Below, in pieces: positions 17,801-26,060 of a stretch of DNA of 64,000 nucleotides. Within the stretch, counting starts at the first letter, position 1. Each line of letters opens with the position of its first letter. The notes below the pieces were generated by a model that had not been told where the DNA came from, did no database searches, and saw nothing but the letters and a program-made list of their open reading frames with translations. The position numbers and the translations under genes were made by a program. The stretch is from Chryseobacterium sp. T16E-39. GTDB lineage: Bacteria > Bacteroidota > Bacteroidia > Flavobacteriales > Weeksellaceae. Location: NCBI RefSeq assembly GCF_002216065.1, contig NZ_CP022282.1:2046001-2110000 (forward strand), written 5' to 3'.

Positions 17801-17858
17801 AGGAGTTTACCTGGTAAAAACAGCTGAAGGTATGATCAAAAGACTAATCGTAAAATAG
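14817..17858 (+). CDS. Large secreted choice-of-anchor I protein with T9SS sorting domain
   Basis: A 1,013-residue exported protein. The signal peptide (about 1-23) is followed by a beta-sandwich region beginning LIHYWNFNNN. A Big_5-like Ig domain (about 205-310, TTPPSVAYLPANNT) and a Calx-beta-like domain (about 312-432, FIKVNENAGSLSFKINV) come next. A long beta-propeller-like choice-of-anchor I domain (about 440-930, with DGTKVITANEGEPNDAYT) precedes the C-terminal type A T9SS sorting domain at 942-1013 (FNIFPNPV...GVYLVKTAEG). It should cross the outer membrane by type IX secretion and be released or anchored at the surface. The enzymatic role, if any, is unknown. It stands alone, with a terminator downstream. 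Confidence 0.85.
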   Translation: MTNNYLLRGFLPIAVLFQGSIFGQSLIHYWNFNNNVSETSITTPTSSLINGSSLIAIAGGTSIIDFAGGTGQNFNVDNLNTRNNDPAGTHLRFNNPIGGALQFSLPTTGYNNVVVKFTTRRSGSGAGTQTWSYSLDGSTFTSYQTVSPQDGNPQLITFDFSAIAGVSNNPNFKLKVEFSTGAGGNVGNNRFDNFTVDATATTGTDTTPPSVAYLPANNTNNASTTLNPTISFNENVRLIDNSTITDTNAQNLVELRLGSASGTLIPFTTTFSNNKITVTPTAGLIPNQTYYLALKPNTVEDFSDNAVTATTSTIFTTAGTSISLDKNFIKVNENAGSLSFKINVNNPSNSTVNLVVKPAPFSTANSNDFTLSNQTINITPSTTSYTVNIPIIDDTLEEQQAEYFVLSLENPVGTTITGDNSATIYIVDNDKAAPVPSNQIQLNYIGSFDPSGNNNSSTEIVVHDPSSQKLFTISSVTDVFDIIDFSNPSTPVVTKTVNMAPYGGITSIAVKNGILAVSSPNANPQLNGSVIFFDINGNFLKQLTVGALPDMITFTPDGTKVITANEGEPNDAYTVDPEGSISIIDISGGVSNVTQANVTTLNFTNFNNQEAALFATGLRKVKTTSTLAQDLEPEYVTVSSDSQKAWVTLQENNAIAEVNLATKTITSIWGLGKKDMSIPGNGFDASDNNGEILIANWPVKTFYTPDAVQNYKAGGINYIVTANEGDEKDLSGFSERTTVGANGYALDATIFPNSSILKASHNLGRFRVTSVNGNTDGDTEYEEINAMGARSFSIFNADTKQMVYDSGDKFERYIAANHPLIFNADNEANGAKNRSRAKGPEPEGVALGNINGQTFAFITLERTGGVMVYNITDPNNVTFTDYKNSRSTSAYGGDNGPEGIIYIAPQNTTTGKGYVVIANEISGTLAMYEVTQSPTLGTGEVKTEKATFNIFPNPVAKGNTLYFNRAQDYELYDMSGKLIGKEKNALTIDTSRLTTGVYLVKTAEGMIKRLIVK

Positions 17859-17880
17859 AATATATTATTTAGTTGAGCAA

Positions 17881-17911
17881 AGAGCTTCAAACAGTGTTTG
17901 AAGCTCTTTTT
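17881..17911 (+). terminator. Intrinsic terminator between convergent genes
   Basis: AGAGCTTCAAAC (17881-17892) and GTTTGAAGCTCT (17896-17907) are perfect 12-bp arms around AGT, followed by Ts on the plus strand. It separates the T9SS cargo gene from the convergent response-regulator gene. Confidence 0.85.
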
Positions 17912-17928
17912 AGTATGTGCCTATATTT

Positions 17929-18543
17929 TTAATGCATGTCATCGTAAATCCGAACGAGATCCACTATATTCTTAACTTTGAGTTTGTCGAAAATCTTCTT
18001 TTTATAGGTGCTTATCGTTGACATTTTAAGATCAAGGATATTAGCAATTTCTATATTCCCATTTCCTTCTGCTAAAAGTTTAAATATCTGGAACTCTCTT
18101 TTCGAAAGCTTTTCTACGGTACGGCTATCTTTAGAATGGGAAAGCAACTTGTTAACCATCTTTGAGGGATAGTAATAACCTTCTTCAAATATGGCAGTAA
18201 CCCCTTTCAGTATTTCAGATTCTGATGCCCCTTTATTAAGAAATCCTTCAGCTCCTTCCTCAATATACTGAATTCCCACACTTTCATCATACGTAGAAAA
18301 TATAATGATTTTAAGATCTTCCTGCTTCCCTTTCAGCTCTTTTACCATCGCCTTAAAAACACTGTCAGGCATATCAATATCAAGGATTACCAAATCATAT
18401 TGCTTTTCTAAAACTTTTTCTTTGGTCTCAATATAGCTTTCGGCAAAATCTATCTCGCAGGAATATTGAAGTTTCGATTCCAACAGCAGCGCAGTACCCG
18501 TTCTCACAATATAATGGCCATCCGCAATGAGTATTTTTTTCAT
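17929..18543 (-). CDS. LuxR/NarL-type response regulator
   Basis: A 204-residue two-domain regulator. The receiver domain has the phospho-acceptor Asp (about 55-57) in LVILDIDMPDS, a switch Ser/Thr in IIFSTYD and Lys in FLNKGAS. The acidic pocket at the N-terminus reads IADGH instead of the usual pair of acidic residues, so metal binding may be weaker. The C-terminal LuxR HTH starts near LSKREFQIFKLLAEGNGNIE and has the usual IANILDLKMSTISTYKKKIF recognition region. No histidine kinase gene is adjacent. Two small frames lie upstream on the same strand, the nearer one ending 5 bp before this start. Confidence 0.9.
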   Translation of the reverse strand: MKKILIADGHYIVRTGTALLLESKLQYSCEIDFAESYIETKEKVLEKQYDLVILDIDMPDSVFKAMVKELKGKQEDLKIIIFSTYDESVGIQYIEEGAEGFLNKGASESEILKGVTAIFEEGYYYPSKMVNKLLSHSKDSRTVEKLSKREFQIFKLLAEGNGNIEIANILDLKMSTISTYKKKIFDKLKVKNIVDLVRIYDDMH

Positions 18544-18548
18544 AGTTC

Positions 18549-18791
18549 TTAGTTTTTGATCATAACTTCCAAAAGAAACCTTTTATACATTTTCTCGGAA
18601 AATATTTCCTTTTTCGATTTTAGCACGAAATGCAATACAACTTGTAGGCCGATACTCTTTTTTTCTGAAGAAATTTCTTCATAACAAAGCTCCCCCATAA
18701 TATTTATGCAGTAGGTTATTAGTTTTTGAGAAAATCCATCTCCCGAATTGGTAGTTTTGATGATTCTCCATATATCTTCACTCTTCTGCAT
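18549..18791 (-). CDS. Small unknown protein upstream of the response regulator
   Basis: An 80-codon frame ending 5 bp before the response-regulator ATG on the same strand. The peptide has mixed helical composition and no signal peptide or recognisable motif. Close spacing argues that it is real and co-transcribed, but no family is recognised. It could be a regulator of the response regulator, a connector protein, or a remnant of a lost gene. Confidence 0.42.
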   Translation of the reverse strand: MQKSEDIWRIIKTTNSGDGFSQKLITYCINIMGELCYEEISSEKKSIGLQVVLHFVLKSKKEIFSEKMYKRFLLEVMIKN

Positions 18792-19147
18792 AGATAACCT
18801 CGTCGTGATCAGTTTTTAAACTGTATTGTCAGTTGGTATAGAATCATTGTATGGAAATAGCATTTATATCTACCAACCATATAGTGCCAGATTTGCCTTC
18901 TGTATTGTACCACACTCTTTTTGGCGTAACGATATGAGTCGTTTGAAAACAAATTAAAGAGTTTTGTACATCAAAATAGGAAAAGAAAAAACATAACAGA
19001 AGCAAAAAAAACCTCATATAGTGTTGTAAATAAATTTTTTACAAAAGTAACATTAATAAAACTCACAAAAACATAGAATTATTTCTATATGAATTTAATA
19101 TTAATTCTACTTTACCAGCACTCCATACGTGAGTAAAATCCACAAAA
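18792..19147. other. Intergenic region upstream of the small ORFs
   Basis: Between the 80-codon frame and the flotillin terminator there is no sizeable gene. A 57-codon minus-strand frame lies at 18844-19017 and is listed separately. The rest is AT-rich. Confidence 0.4.
18844..19017 (-). CDS. Possible 57-residue exported peptide
   Basis: A minus-strand frame of 57 codons. It starts with MRFFLLLLCFFFSYF, a signal-peptide or membrane-anchor-like stretch, followed by about 40 polar residues (TTHIVTPKRVWYNTEGKSG). It lies 52 bp upstream of the 80-codon frame and on the same strand as the response regulator. Composition is the only support; it may be a chance frame or a degenerate start of a lost sensor gene. 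Confidence 0.28.
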   Translation of the reverse strand: MRFFLLLLCFFFSYFDVQNSLICFQTTHIVTPKRVWYNTEGKSGTIWLVDINAISIQ

Positions 19148-19174
19148 AAAGACAGGATATAAAAACCTGTCTTT
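19142..19174 (-). terminator. Intrinsic terminator of the nfeD-flotillin operon
   Basis: AAAGACAGG (19148-19156) and CCTGTCTTT (19166-19174) pair around a 9-nt loop, with a T-tract on the minus strand. Its stem is identical to that of the terminator at 21510-21537. Confidence 0.75.
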
Positions 19175-19263
19175 AAACATATTACATTATTTTAAACGAA
19201 TAATTTCCTAAAAATAATAATTCACTGTAAATATTTAAATATATATAAATATGACCTCTTTTT

Positions 19264-20847
19264 TTATTCCTTTGGAATATCATCTTTTGGAGCTTGATTT
19301 TCTAAGGTCATATCATCAAAATTCTTTTTTTCTTTTTTCTCAATGATCTTAACAATCTCCTTTTGAACCTCCTCAGGTTTTCCTTTTAAATAATCCGGTA
19401 AATTGAGTCCGGCCATATTAAAAAGATCATTCAATGGCGGAACTGTTTTCATCATTCCGGAAACAAAATTAGCAGTAGAATTAGTTCCATCTTTACCATT
19501 TCCACTATCCCAAACGGTAACCTTATCAATTTTAATATTCTTAACCGCTTCCACCTGGGTCTTAACCAATTCAGGAAGTTTTTCAAGCAATAGTAATTGA
19601 AAAGCACTATTCGCATCCCCTCCTGCTGCTTTTATTACCTGATCATAACCTTCGGCCTGTTTTGTAAGGATCTCATAAAGACCTTTCGCTTCCGCCTCCA
19701 TTTTTGCAAATATAGCATCAGCCTCCCCTTTTGCCTGGAGTCTTATTTTTTCAGCTTCAGCTTGTGCATCAATGATCATTTTCTGTTTAGAAATTTCTGC
19801 AGGAACCACAATATTTGCCTGTTGTGTCGAACGTTCTCTCTCCGCTCTTGCAGCTTCGGCTTTCTGTTCTGCAACATAAGATTCTTCTAAGGATCTTGCC
19901 GCCTGTACTTTTTCCGCAGCAGTAGCTATTCTCAATGCTTCAGCTTCTCTTTCTCTTCTTTCCGCATCAGAGTTTGCAATGGTAATTTTTGCTTCATTCT
20001 CTCCTTTTACAGCTATGGAGTTAGCTAAAGATGTAGCAATACGGGCTTCTTTTGCCGCTTCAGCTTTACCAATAGCCTCATCTTTTCCAGCTGCAGCGAT
20101 ACTTACCTCTCTGTCTTTCTGCGTAATCGCTATTTTAACATCACGATCTCTTTGTGTTTCAGCAATTTGGGTATCTTTTTCACGATCCGCAATCGCCTTC
20201 CCTGTTTCACCGATTTTCGTCTGTTCTGCTACACTGATGATCGCCTCATTAATGGCTTTAGCAGCTGCCTCTTTACCTAAAGCTTCAATATATCCGGATT
20301 CATCTCTGATATCCGTAACGTTTACGTTAATAAGCTTAAGACCGATTTTCTTTAATTCCGTATCAACGTTTTTAGAAATGTTATCTAAGAATTTATCTCT
20401 GTCGGAATTAATTTCTTCAATCGTCATCGTTGCAATCACCAAACGAAGCTGACCGAATAAAATATCTTTGGAAAGCTCCTGAATTTGTTCCGGAGACAGC
20501 CCCAATAAACGTTCTGCTGCATTTCCCATTGAATCCGGTTCTGTAGAGATTGCAATTGTAAAACGACATGGAACATCGACACGAATATTCTGACGTGAAA
20601 GTGCATTGGTAAGATTGGCTTCGATAGAAATAGGTTTCAGATCCAGATAAGCGTAATCCTGAATAACAGGCCATACAAAAGCTCCCCCGCCATGGATACA
20701 CTTTGCAGAGCTTCCTCCGGTTTTACCATAAATGACTAAAATTTTATCTGAAGGACACCTTTTGTATCGTGAGATAAGTGCCAGAAATGTAACAAATAGT
20801 ACAACTACTATTACAACGGTTAGAATAAGAGTTCCGGGAATTTCCAT
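19264..20847 (-). CDS. Flotillin family protein (SPFH domain)
   Basis: A 527-residue protein. One N-terminal membrane segment (TLILTVVIVVVLFVTFLALI) is followed by an SPFH/band-7 domain (about 30-210). A long Ala/Glu/Lys-rich coiled coil (about 210-400) then leads to a C-terminal tail with TVWDSGNGKDG. Flotillins scaffold ordered membrane microdomains. An upstream ATG at 20895 would add 16 residues (MSFQKSN...) and overlap the nfeD-like gene by 20 bp. I prefer the ATG at 20847, directly before the membrane segment. The upstream partner gene of the NfeD type is the standard flotillin neighbour. Confidence 0.9.
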   Translation of the reverse strand: MEIPGTLILTVVIVVVLFVTFLALISRYKRCPSDKILVIYGKTGGSSAKCIHGGGAFVWPVIQDYAYLDLKPISIEANLTNALSRQNIRVDVPCRFTIAISTEPDSMGNAAERLLGLSPEQIQELSKDILFGQLRLVIATMTIEEINSDRDKFLDNISKNVDTELKKIGLKLINVNVTDIRDESGYIEALGKEAAAKAINEAIISVAEQTKIGETGKAIADREKDTQIAETQRDRDVKIAITQKDREVSIAAAGKDEAIGKAEAAKEARIATSLANSIAVKGENEAKITIANSDAERREREAEALRIATAAEKVQAARSLEESYVAEQKAEAARAERERSTQQANIVVPAEISKQKMIIDAQAEAEKIRLQAKGEADAIFAKMEAEAKGLYEILTKQAEGYDQVIKAAGGDANSAFQLLLLEKLPELVKTQVEAVKNIKIDKVTVWDSGNGKDGTNSTANFVSGMMKTVPPLNDLFNMAGLNLPDYLKGKPEEVQKEIVKIIEKKEKKNFDDMTLENQAPKDDIPKE

Positions 20848-20875
20848 ATATAGTTTTATAAAATGTTGATGATAA

Positions 20876-21445
20876 TTAGACTTTTGAAACGACAAGAATT
20901 TTATCGTAGATGTATATCACTCTTACTGAATGACTCGATGGAATACTTTCTTCAGCTTCTGTCATAGCCTGAAGTTCATGATTGGTTCCATTTACAGAGA
21001 TCAGGATCTTTCCCATTCCACTCATTTTAGCTGGAATCGTTAGGTATACCTCTCCCGTTTTACCGATAAGATTCTCCAGTTTAAAAGTGTTGTCTTCTGT
21101 TAATTTTAAAATTTGAAGTATAAGAATAAAGAACAAAAACAGAAATCCTGTTCCGATGAGAATTGCTACAAAGAAAAGAAGAACCTTACTTCCTATAGAG
21201 TCATAGAATGCAACTCCTCCCCAACCGAATCCTAAAAGAAAATTAACTAAGTTCCTAAAAGAGAATAGCTGAAAAGGGCTATCCCCATGGCTTGAATCGC
21301 CACTAAAATCAGTGTGAATAGCTCCGGTGTGATCACTTCCTATAAAAGTAAGAATTGTCTGAATTAAAAATATTAAACTGGCACCCAAAGCAATATACCA
21401 AAAGCCTTGATTAAGGGGTTCTAAATTTTCTAAAAATCCAAACAT
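20876..21445 (-). CDS. NfeD-like membrane protein with OB-fold domain
   Basis: A 189-residue protein with three hydrophobic segments (about 17-36, 63-83 and 88-113) and a C-terminal small beta domain (about 120-189, KLENLIGKTGEVYLTIPAKM). This is the OB-fold of NfeD-type proteins. It lacks the ClpP-like protease domain of long NfeD forms. It lies directly upstream of the flotillin gene, with 28 bp between its stop and the preferred flotillin start. NfeD proteins act with flotillins in membrane microdomains. Confidence 0.78.
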   Translation of the reverse strand: MFGFLENLEPLNQGFWYIALGASLIFLIQTILTFIGSDHTGAIHTDFSGDSSHGDSPFQLFSFRNLVNFLLGFGWGGVAFYDSIGSKVLLFFVAILIGTGFLFLFFILILQILKLTEDNTFKLENLIGKTGEVYLTIPAKMSGMGKILISVNGTNHELQAMTEAEESIPSSHSVRVIYIYDKILVVSKV

Positions 21446-21502
21446 AAGTATGTGTTTCTCACAAATATAACGAAACTATTTTATAATTTCAAGGAGAAAA
21501 CC

Positions 21503-21537
21503 CAACAAAAAAGACAGGCTTTAAAAAACCTGTCTTT
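21503..21537 (-). terminator. Intrinsic terminator of the mrp-nifU operon
   Basis: AAAGACAGG (21510-21518) pairs with CCTGTCTTT (21529-21537) around a 10-nt loop, with an A-run upstream on the plus strand giving a T-tract on the minus strand. Same stem as at 19148-19174. Confidence 0.75.
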
Positions 21538-21557
21538 AGTATCTATAAATCGTTGTA

Positions 21558-21806
21558 TTACTCTACGCTTATTACTTTTTGGATTTCCGGAGCATGTTGC
21601 TTGATTGTATTTTCTACGCCTAATTTCAGCGTTGAGAAATTCAAAGAACATCCGGAACAGTTTCCCAAAAGTTTGACATAAACCATATTATCTTTCACAT
21701 CAATAAGCTCTATATCTCCTCCGTCTTTATTTAAAAACGGACGAATACTTTCTAAAGCTTCCATTACTCTCGTTACAGTATCTTCGTGTGCTACGTTTGT
21801 TTCCAT
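21558..21806 (-). CDS. NifU-like iron-sulfur scaffold protein
   Basis: An 82-residue protein equal to the C-terminal NifU domain. The cluster-binding pair Cys50 and Cys53 lies in GNCSGCSLN, after the IRPFLNKDGGDIEL region typical of the family. It is a scaffold or carrier for [4Fe-4S] clusters. It follows the Mrp-type carrier gene on the same strand after 44 bp, an association that fits iron-sulfur cluster delivery. Confidence 0.9.
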   Translation of the reverse strand: METNVAHEDTVTRVMEALESIRPFLNKDGGDIELIDVKDNMVYVKLLGNCSGCSLNFSTLKLGVENTIKQHAPEIQKVISVE

Positions 21807-21850
21807 ATTTTTCAGTTCAATTCGGTTGTTTCAAAATTTAATTTGAAATA

Positions 21851-22960
21851 TTATTTTTTTGCCTTTGGTGAGCATCCGGCCATTGTTGTAATTTTTACAG
21901 CTTCGGTAGGTGGAAGGCTTTTATTTCTTTCTACAAGACTTTCTACCATTTTACGTGCCGTCTCAGTATAAATATCTGCAATTTTAGAATTTTCCTGTAA
22001 TGCTGCAGGTCTTCCAACATCTCCTGCTTCTCTGATACTCTGGATCAACGGAATCTCTCCCAGTACAGGAATTCCCAGATCATCAGCTAAATATTGTGCT
22101 CCCTGGTTCCCAAAGATATAATATTTATTATCAGGTAATTCTTCCGGTGTAAAATACGCCATATTTTCGATTAATCCAAGAACCGGAATATTGATACTTT
22201 CCATCTGGAACATTGCAATACCTTTTCTTACATCTGCTAAAGCAACATGCTGAGGTGTACTTACGATAACAGCTCCCGTTACCGGTACTTCCTGAATAAT
22301 TGACAAGTGGATATCTCCTGTTCCCGGAGGTAAATCAATCAATAAGAAGTCTAATTCTCCCCAATCAGCATCTCTGATCATCTGATTCAATGCTTTTGAA
22401 GCCATTGGACCTCTCCAAACTACTGCTTGATTAGCTCCAGAGAAATAGCCTATTGAAAGCATTTTCACTCCATAATTCTCTACAGGCTTCATCAGATTCT
22501 TCCCATTTACTTCTACAGAAATAGGCTTCTGTCCTTCAGTATCAAACATGGTAGGAACAGATGGTCCATAAATATCAGCATCTAATAAACCAACTTTAAA
22601 TCCCATTTTAGCTAAAGTAACGGCCATATTTGCTGAAACAGTAGATTTACCAACCCCTCCTTTTCCGGAAGCAATCGCTATAATATTTTGAATTCCTGAA
22701 ATTTGTTTTCCTTTGATCTGGCTTTGCTGAATTTCACTAGGCTCAGGAGAAACAATTTTAAGTTTTAAATGAACTTCTTCTCCGAACTCACTGGCAAAAG
22801 CCTGCTTCATCGCAGCTTCTAATTTTTTCTTTTCATGCATAGCCGGTGAATGAGCTGTCATGTCTATATATACGTCATTCCCTACAATCTGAAGATTACT
22901 TACTAAATCATCTACTTCTATTTCTTTAAGGAAATCTTGAACCTTTTCTTTCGTCAACAT
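21851..22960 (-). CDS. mrp: Mrp/ApbC-type P-loop iron-sulfur carrier
   Basis: A 369-residue protein. An N-terminal MIP18/DUF59 domain (about 1-75) precedes the NBP35/Mrp ATPase with the deviant Walker A SGKGGVGKST at 98-107, LLDADIYGPS and LLIDLPPGTGD. It should bind and transfer Fe-S clusters in the cytosol. The usual CxxC cluster site after the ENM motif is missing: this protein reads ENMAYFTPEELPDNKYYIFG with no cysteine. A single Cys is found near the C-terminus (AGCSPKAKK). nifU follows, so the pair may form the carrier/scaffold unit. Confidence 0.9.
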   Translation of the reverse strand: MLTKEKVQDFLKEIEVDDLVSNLQIVGNDVYIDMTAHSPAMHEKKKLEAAMKQAFASEFGEEVHLKLKIVSPEPSEIQQSQIKGKQISGIQNIIAIASGKGGVGKSTVSANMAVTLAKMGFKVGLLDADIYGPSVPTMFDTEGQKPISVEVNGKNLMKPVENYGVKMLSIGYFSGANQAVVWRGPMASKALNQMIRDADWGELDFLLIDLPPGTGDIHLSIIQEVPVTGAVIVSTPQHVALADVRKGIAMFQMESINIPVLGLIENMAYFTPEELPDNKYYIFGNQGAQYLADDLGIPVLGEIPLIQSIREAGDVGRPAALQENSKIADIYTETARKMVESLVERNKSLPPTEAVKITTMAGCSPKAKK

Positions 22961-23118
22961 AAAATTGCTATAAAATTGTCTACAAATTTACGGATTTTTT
23001 CTATAATTTAGAATGAATAAAATCTATAACTCAAGGTGATAAATCGCATGACTAAAAATAGCGTATGTAATTTTTTTAGCCATGAAATATAAAAAGCAAA
23101 AACCTCAACCATAAAAAA

Positions 23119-23580
23119 ATGAACACAAAATTAACTCCATATCCATCCAAATTTGCCTCCTCAGAAGGTCTTTTTAAAGTAGGAAAAACAAATTTCAAGT
23201 GGTACAATCTGGCAGACAATCTTGAAAACATTTCACCTAAAGACATCATGGATGCTAAGGCATCTATAGAAAATGCGGAAGAAAAATTTCAGGATATGGA
23301 TGATTTAGGGTTTGTAATCCTTCATCGTTGTGGTGAAAATTATCTGCTCCTGGTATGTACATGGAGAAGTGAAAATGAATTATGGGAAAGTGTTTATTAT
23401 GATGGTTCGGGAAAATTTGAAATCTGGGACAGAAATAAAACCCATCTACCAACCTATTGCGTATGGGAAATGGGAATTGTCTATTACGAATCCCAGGCCT
23501 GGAAAAAGTACCTCGGATCTTTAAGAGAAGAAGGTAATAAAGAGGATTATTTACAATCCTTTTTTGAAGGCGAAGTATAA
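23119..23580 (+). CDS. Unknown soluble protein, 153 residues
   Basis: A well-formed plus-strand gene with no signal peptide or membrane segment. It is rich in aromatic residues (FKWYNLADN, LLLVCTWRSENELWESVYYD, VWEMGIVYYESQAWKKYL). I do not recognise a family. It stands alone between the divergent mrp operon and the convergent receptor gene. A 10-codon frame (MKYKKQKPQP) ends just before its start and may be chance. Confidence 0.65.
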   Translation: MNTKLTPYPSKFASSEGLFKVGKTNFKWYNLADNLENISPKDIMDAKASIENAEEKFQDMDDLGFVILHRCGENYLLLVCTWRSENELWESVYYDGSGKFEIWDRNKTHLPTYCVWEMGIVYYESQAWKKYLGSLREEGNKEDYLQSFFEGEV

Positions 23581-23622
23581 AATAATTATGAGCTCTCAAA
23601 ACCAAGACGTTAACTAACTCTA

Positions 23623-25965
23623 TCAATTAGCTCTGTTTTTCTCATCAAATTTAACATCCCGCGCTGTTCCTTTTACTTTTTTATTTCCAAAGTTATAAGT
23701 AACTGATAAGGATAACCTTCTTGCATCATAGTAATTATTATAAAAATGGTCGGAATTGGTATAATAAATTTCACCTTTGCTTTTGGCCTGCTTAAAGATG
23801 TCCGAAACGTACACGTTGATTTGAAGGGCTTTATCCATAAGATTTAATTTAAATCCAGAAGTGATATCTCCAACATAATAAGAATATATATTTCCAAAAT
23901 TTGAAGGTAATCGTGACCAGTAATTGAGAAAGAATTGTACTGTCTTGGCTTTATTCAGTGAGAAATTATTCTGCATAGAAAGATTATATCCATTTCCTTT
24001 TCTAGACGCTGCATCTGAAGCAAAAACCTTAGTTTTCATGTAATAAATATCAACGGAGCAATTGGTTTCCCAAAATTTAAAGAATGTATCTGAATAATTT
24101 ATAGTCACACCTGCACTATTTTGATTATAAAAATTTTCAAATGTGCTCAATCTGTTTTCGCCTTGCAACGTCACCAATTGATCGAATGCATTAAGCCTTC
24201 TTTGTAAATAAACAGAAGTAGATAACTTTCCTTTATAAACATGTGATAATTCAAAATTATGATTAATAGATGGTTGTAGTAAAGGATTTCCTGTATAATA
24301 TGAGTTGATATTAATATACCAGCGGTAAGGATTGATTGCACGAAATCCCGGCCTGTTGATCCGTTTTGAATAATTGATACTGAATGTATTATTTTCATCA
24401 GGCTTATAAGTCACATAGGTTGTGGGAAAGAATTTACCATAAGAGTTATTAGAACTTTTCCCTGATGTCACTGAGAGACCATCTATTGTAGAATACTCAT
24501 AACGAAGTCCTGCTTTCGCTGACCATTTTTCATTAAATTCTTTTTCCATACTGAAGTATGCTGCATAATTCTTCTCATTATAGTTAAAAACATTGCTCTT
24601 CTCAGGATCTGTTATGTAGTTTCCGTTAATCAGATTTTTGTATTCTATCCCCGAATCATTATCAAAATTGGTAAATTTTACCCCTGTTTCTATTTTTGAA
24701 AATTGATAAGGTAAAGTAAGATCAGCCTGTCCGGAATAAATTTTATAATCAAGTGTGGAAGGAGTCCTTACCGTAAAGCTTTCTCCCGAATTACTCACAG
24801 TATTAAAATCGATAGTACTATTAGGTGTATTAGAAAAGTAATTTCCAGTAATACTAAGCTTATGGTTTAATTTTCCAAATTTAAGATCATAATAGGCACT
24901 TATAGTTTGCTGCTTACTTTCTAAACGATGCTCTGCATATGTCGATAAATTATTAGTAAAGTTCCCATTTTGAAAATAATCTGAGCTATTTTGCACATTC
25001 ATGTTTGAATGCCCAAAGCCGTAATCATAAATAAATCCTAACGCTGACTTTGAACTTAAATGGTAATCCATGCTGAGGTTAGCCCCCAAACCATCATTAA
25101 AATCTCTTCGGTTATCGGAACTTATCAATCCATCAGAACCGATGATTTTGTAATTTTCATACGAATGTTTTTCTGTATCGTAATGCCTTAATTTTAATGA
25201 TGATCGCAATTTTTCATTCTGATAACTGATCGTAGCATTGTTTGTACCTCCAGTATAGGTAGTTTGGACAAGTGTTGAGGTAATACTTCCATTCCATCCC
25301 AGATTTTGATTCTTCTTTAAAACAATATTAATAAGACCACTGTTTCCCTGTGCTTCATATTTTGCTGGCGGAGAAGTAATCACTTCAATTTTTTCAATAT
25401 TTTCTGATCTCAGACTTTTCAGATAATTCATAAGTTCAGTTCCTGAGAGATTGAGCATTCGTTCATTGATCATAATTGCTACCCCACTTTTCCCTACAAT
25501 GGAGATCCCTGAGTTTTCATCTACTTTTATGAGAGGAGTTGCACTTAAAGCTTCTGTAGCATCCATCCCCTGGGAGGCTATTGAATTGGTAATATTAAAT
25601 ATGAGACGGTCAGACTTTCTTTCAATCATTCTTTTTCTTCCGGTAAGAGTTACCCCTTCCAGTTGCTTCTCCTGCTTCCTGTCAATTTCAAAATCCTGCT
25701 TTAGATCACCAGTAATATTAAAATCTTTATTAAAAACTTCAATACTATCCTGTATAAGTTTCATATTGTATTTCCCTTTTTCTGAAAGCTTTAGAATATA
25801 CTTACCTTTTTCATCAGAAATAGCTATTTGCCTTGTTTTATCTTTAACTGCTACAATTTCAACATAAGCTCCACTTTGTCCGTTTTGTCTGACAGTTCCT
25901 GTAATCATTTGAGAAAAGCCAAGAATGGGAAATAAAAGTAGTATTGTAGCTAAAGTTTTGTTCAT
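23623..25965 (-). CDS. TonB-dependent receptor-like outer-membrane protein (OMP_b-brl_3)
   Basis: A 780-residue protein. A signal peptide (about 1-18, ILGFSQ) is followed by a carboxypeptidase-regulatory-like beta domain (about 19-100). A plug-like region (about 115-210, GMDATEALSATPLIKVDENS) and a long beta-barrel region end the protein. It belongs to the outer membrane beta-barrel family related to TonB receptors. The ligand is unknown. It is transcribed alone and divergently from the mannosidase gene; a role in uptake of a glycan or metal is only a guess from that neighbour. Confidence 0.85.
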   Translation of the reverse strand: MNKTLATILLLFPILGFSQMITGTVRQNGQSGAYVEIVAVKDKTRQIAISDEKGKYILKLSEKGKYNMKLIQDSIEVFNKDFNITGDLKQDFEIDRKQEKQLEGVTLTGRKRMIERKSDRLIFNITNSIASQGMDATEALSATPLIKVDENSGISIVGKSGVAIMINERMLNLSGTELMNYLKSLRSENIEKIEVITSPPAKYEAQGNSGLINIVLKKNQNLGWNGSITSTLVQTTYTGGTNNATISYQNEKLRSSLKLRHYDTEKHSYENYKIIGSDGLISSDNRRDFNDGLGANLSMDYHLSSKSALGFIYDYGFGHSNMNVQNSSDYFQNGNFTNNLSTYAEHRLESKQQTISAYYDLKFGKLNHKLSITGNYFSNTPNSTIDFNTVSNSGESFTVRTPSTLDYKIYSGQADLTLPYQFSKIETGVKFTNFDNDSGIEYKNLINGNYITDPEKSNVFNYNEKNYAAYFSMEKEFNEKWSAKAGLRYEYSTIDGLSVTSGKSSNNSYGKFFPTTYVTYKPDENNTFSINYSKRINRPGFRAINPYRWYININSYYTGNPLLQPSINHNFELSHVYKGKLSTSVYLQRRLNAFDQLVTLQGENRLSTFENFYNQNSAGVTINYSDTFFKFWETNCSVDIYYMKTKVFASDAASRKGNGYNLSMQNNFSLNKAKTVQFFLNYWSRLPSNFGNIYSYYVGDITSGFKLNLMDKALQINVYVSDIFKQAKSKGEIYYTNSDHFYNNYYDARRLSLSVTYNFGNKKVKGTARDVKFDEKNRAN

Positions 25966-26060
25966 GGTTCTTATTTTATATAAAACAAATCTTATCTTTA
26001 TTTCATTACATCATATGGCTCAACTTTTTTTCAATATATTCGTTATTATAAAATCATTTT

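Noticed and set aside
20848-20895. Longer flotillin N-terminus from the ATG at 20895
   Set aside because: It overlaps the nfeD-like gene and adds a polar stretch before the membrane segment; the ATG at 20847 gives the family start.
23081-23113. 10-codon frame MKYKKQKPQP before the 153-residue gene
   Set aside because: Too short and AT-biased to separate from chance; no regulatory stem is present to suggest a leader peptide.
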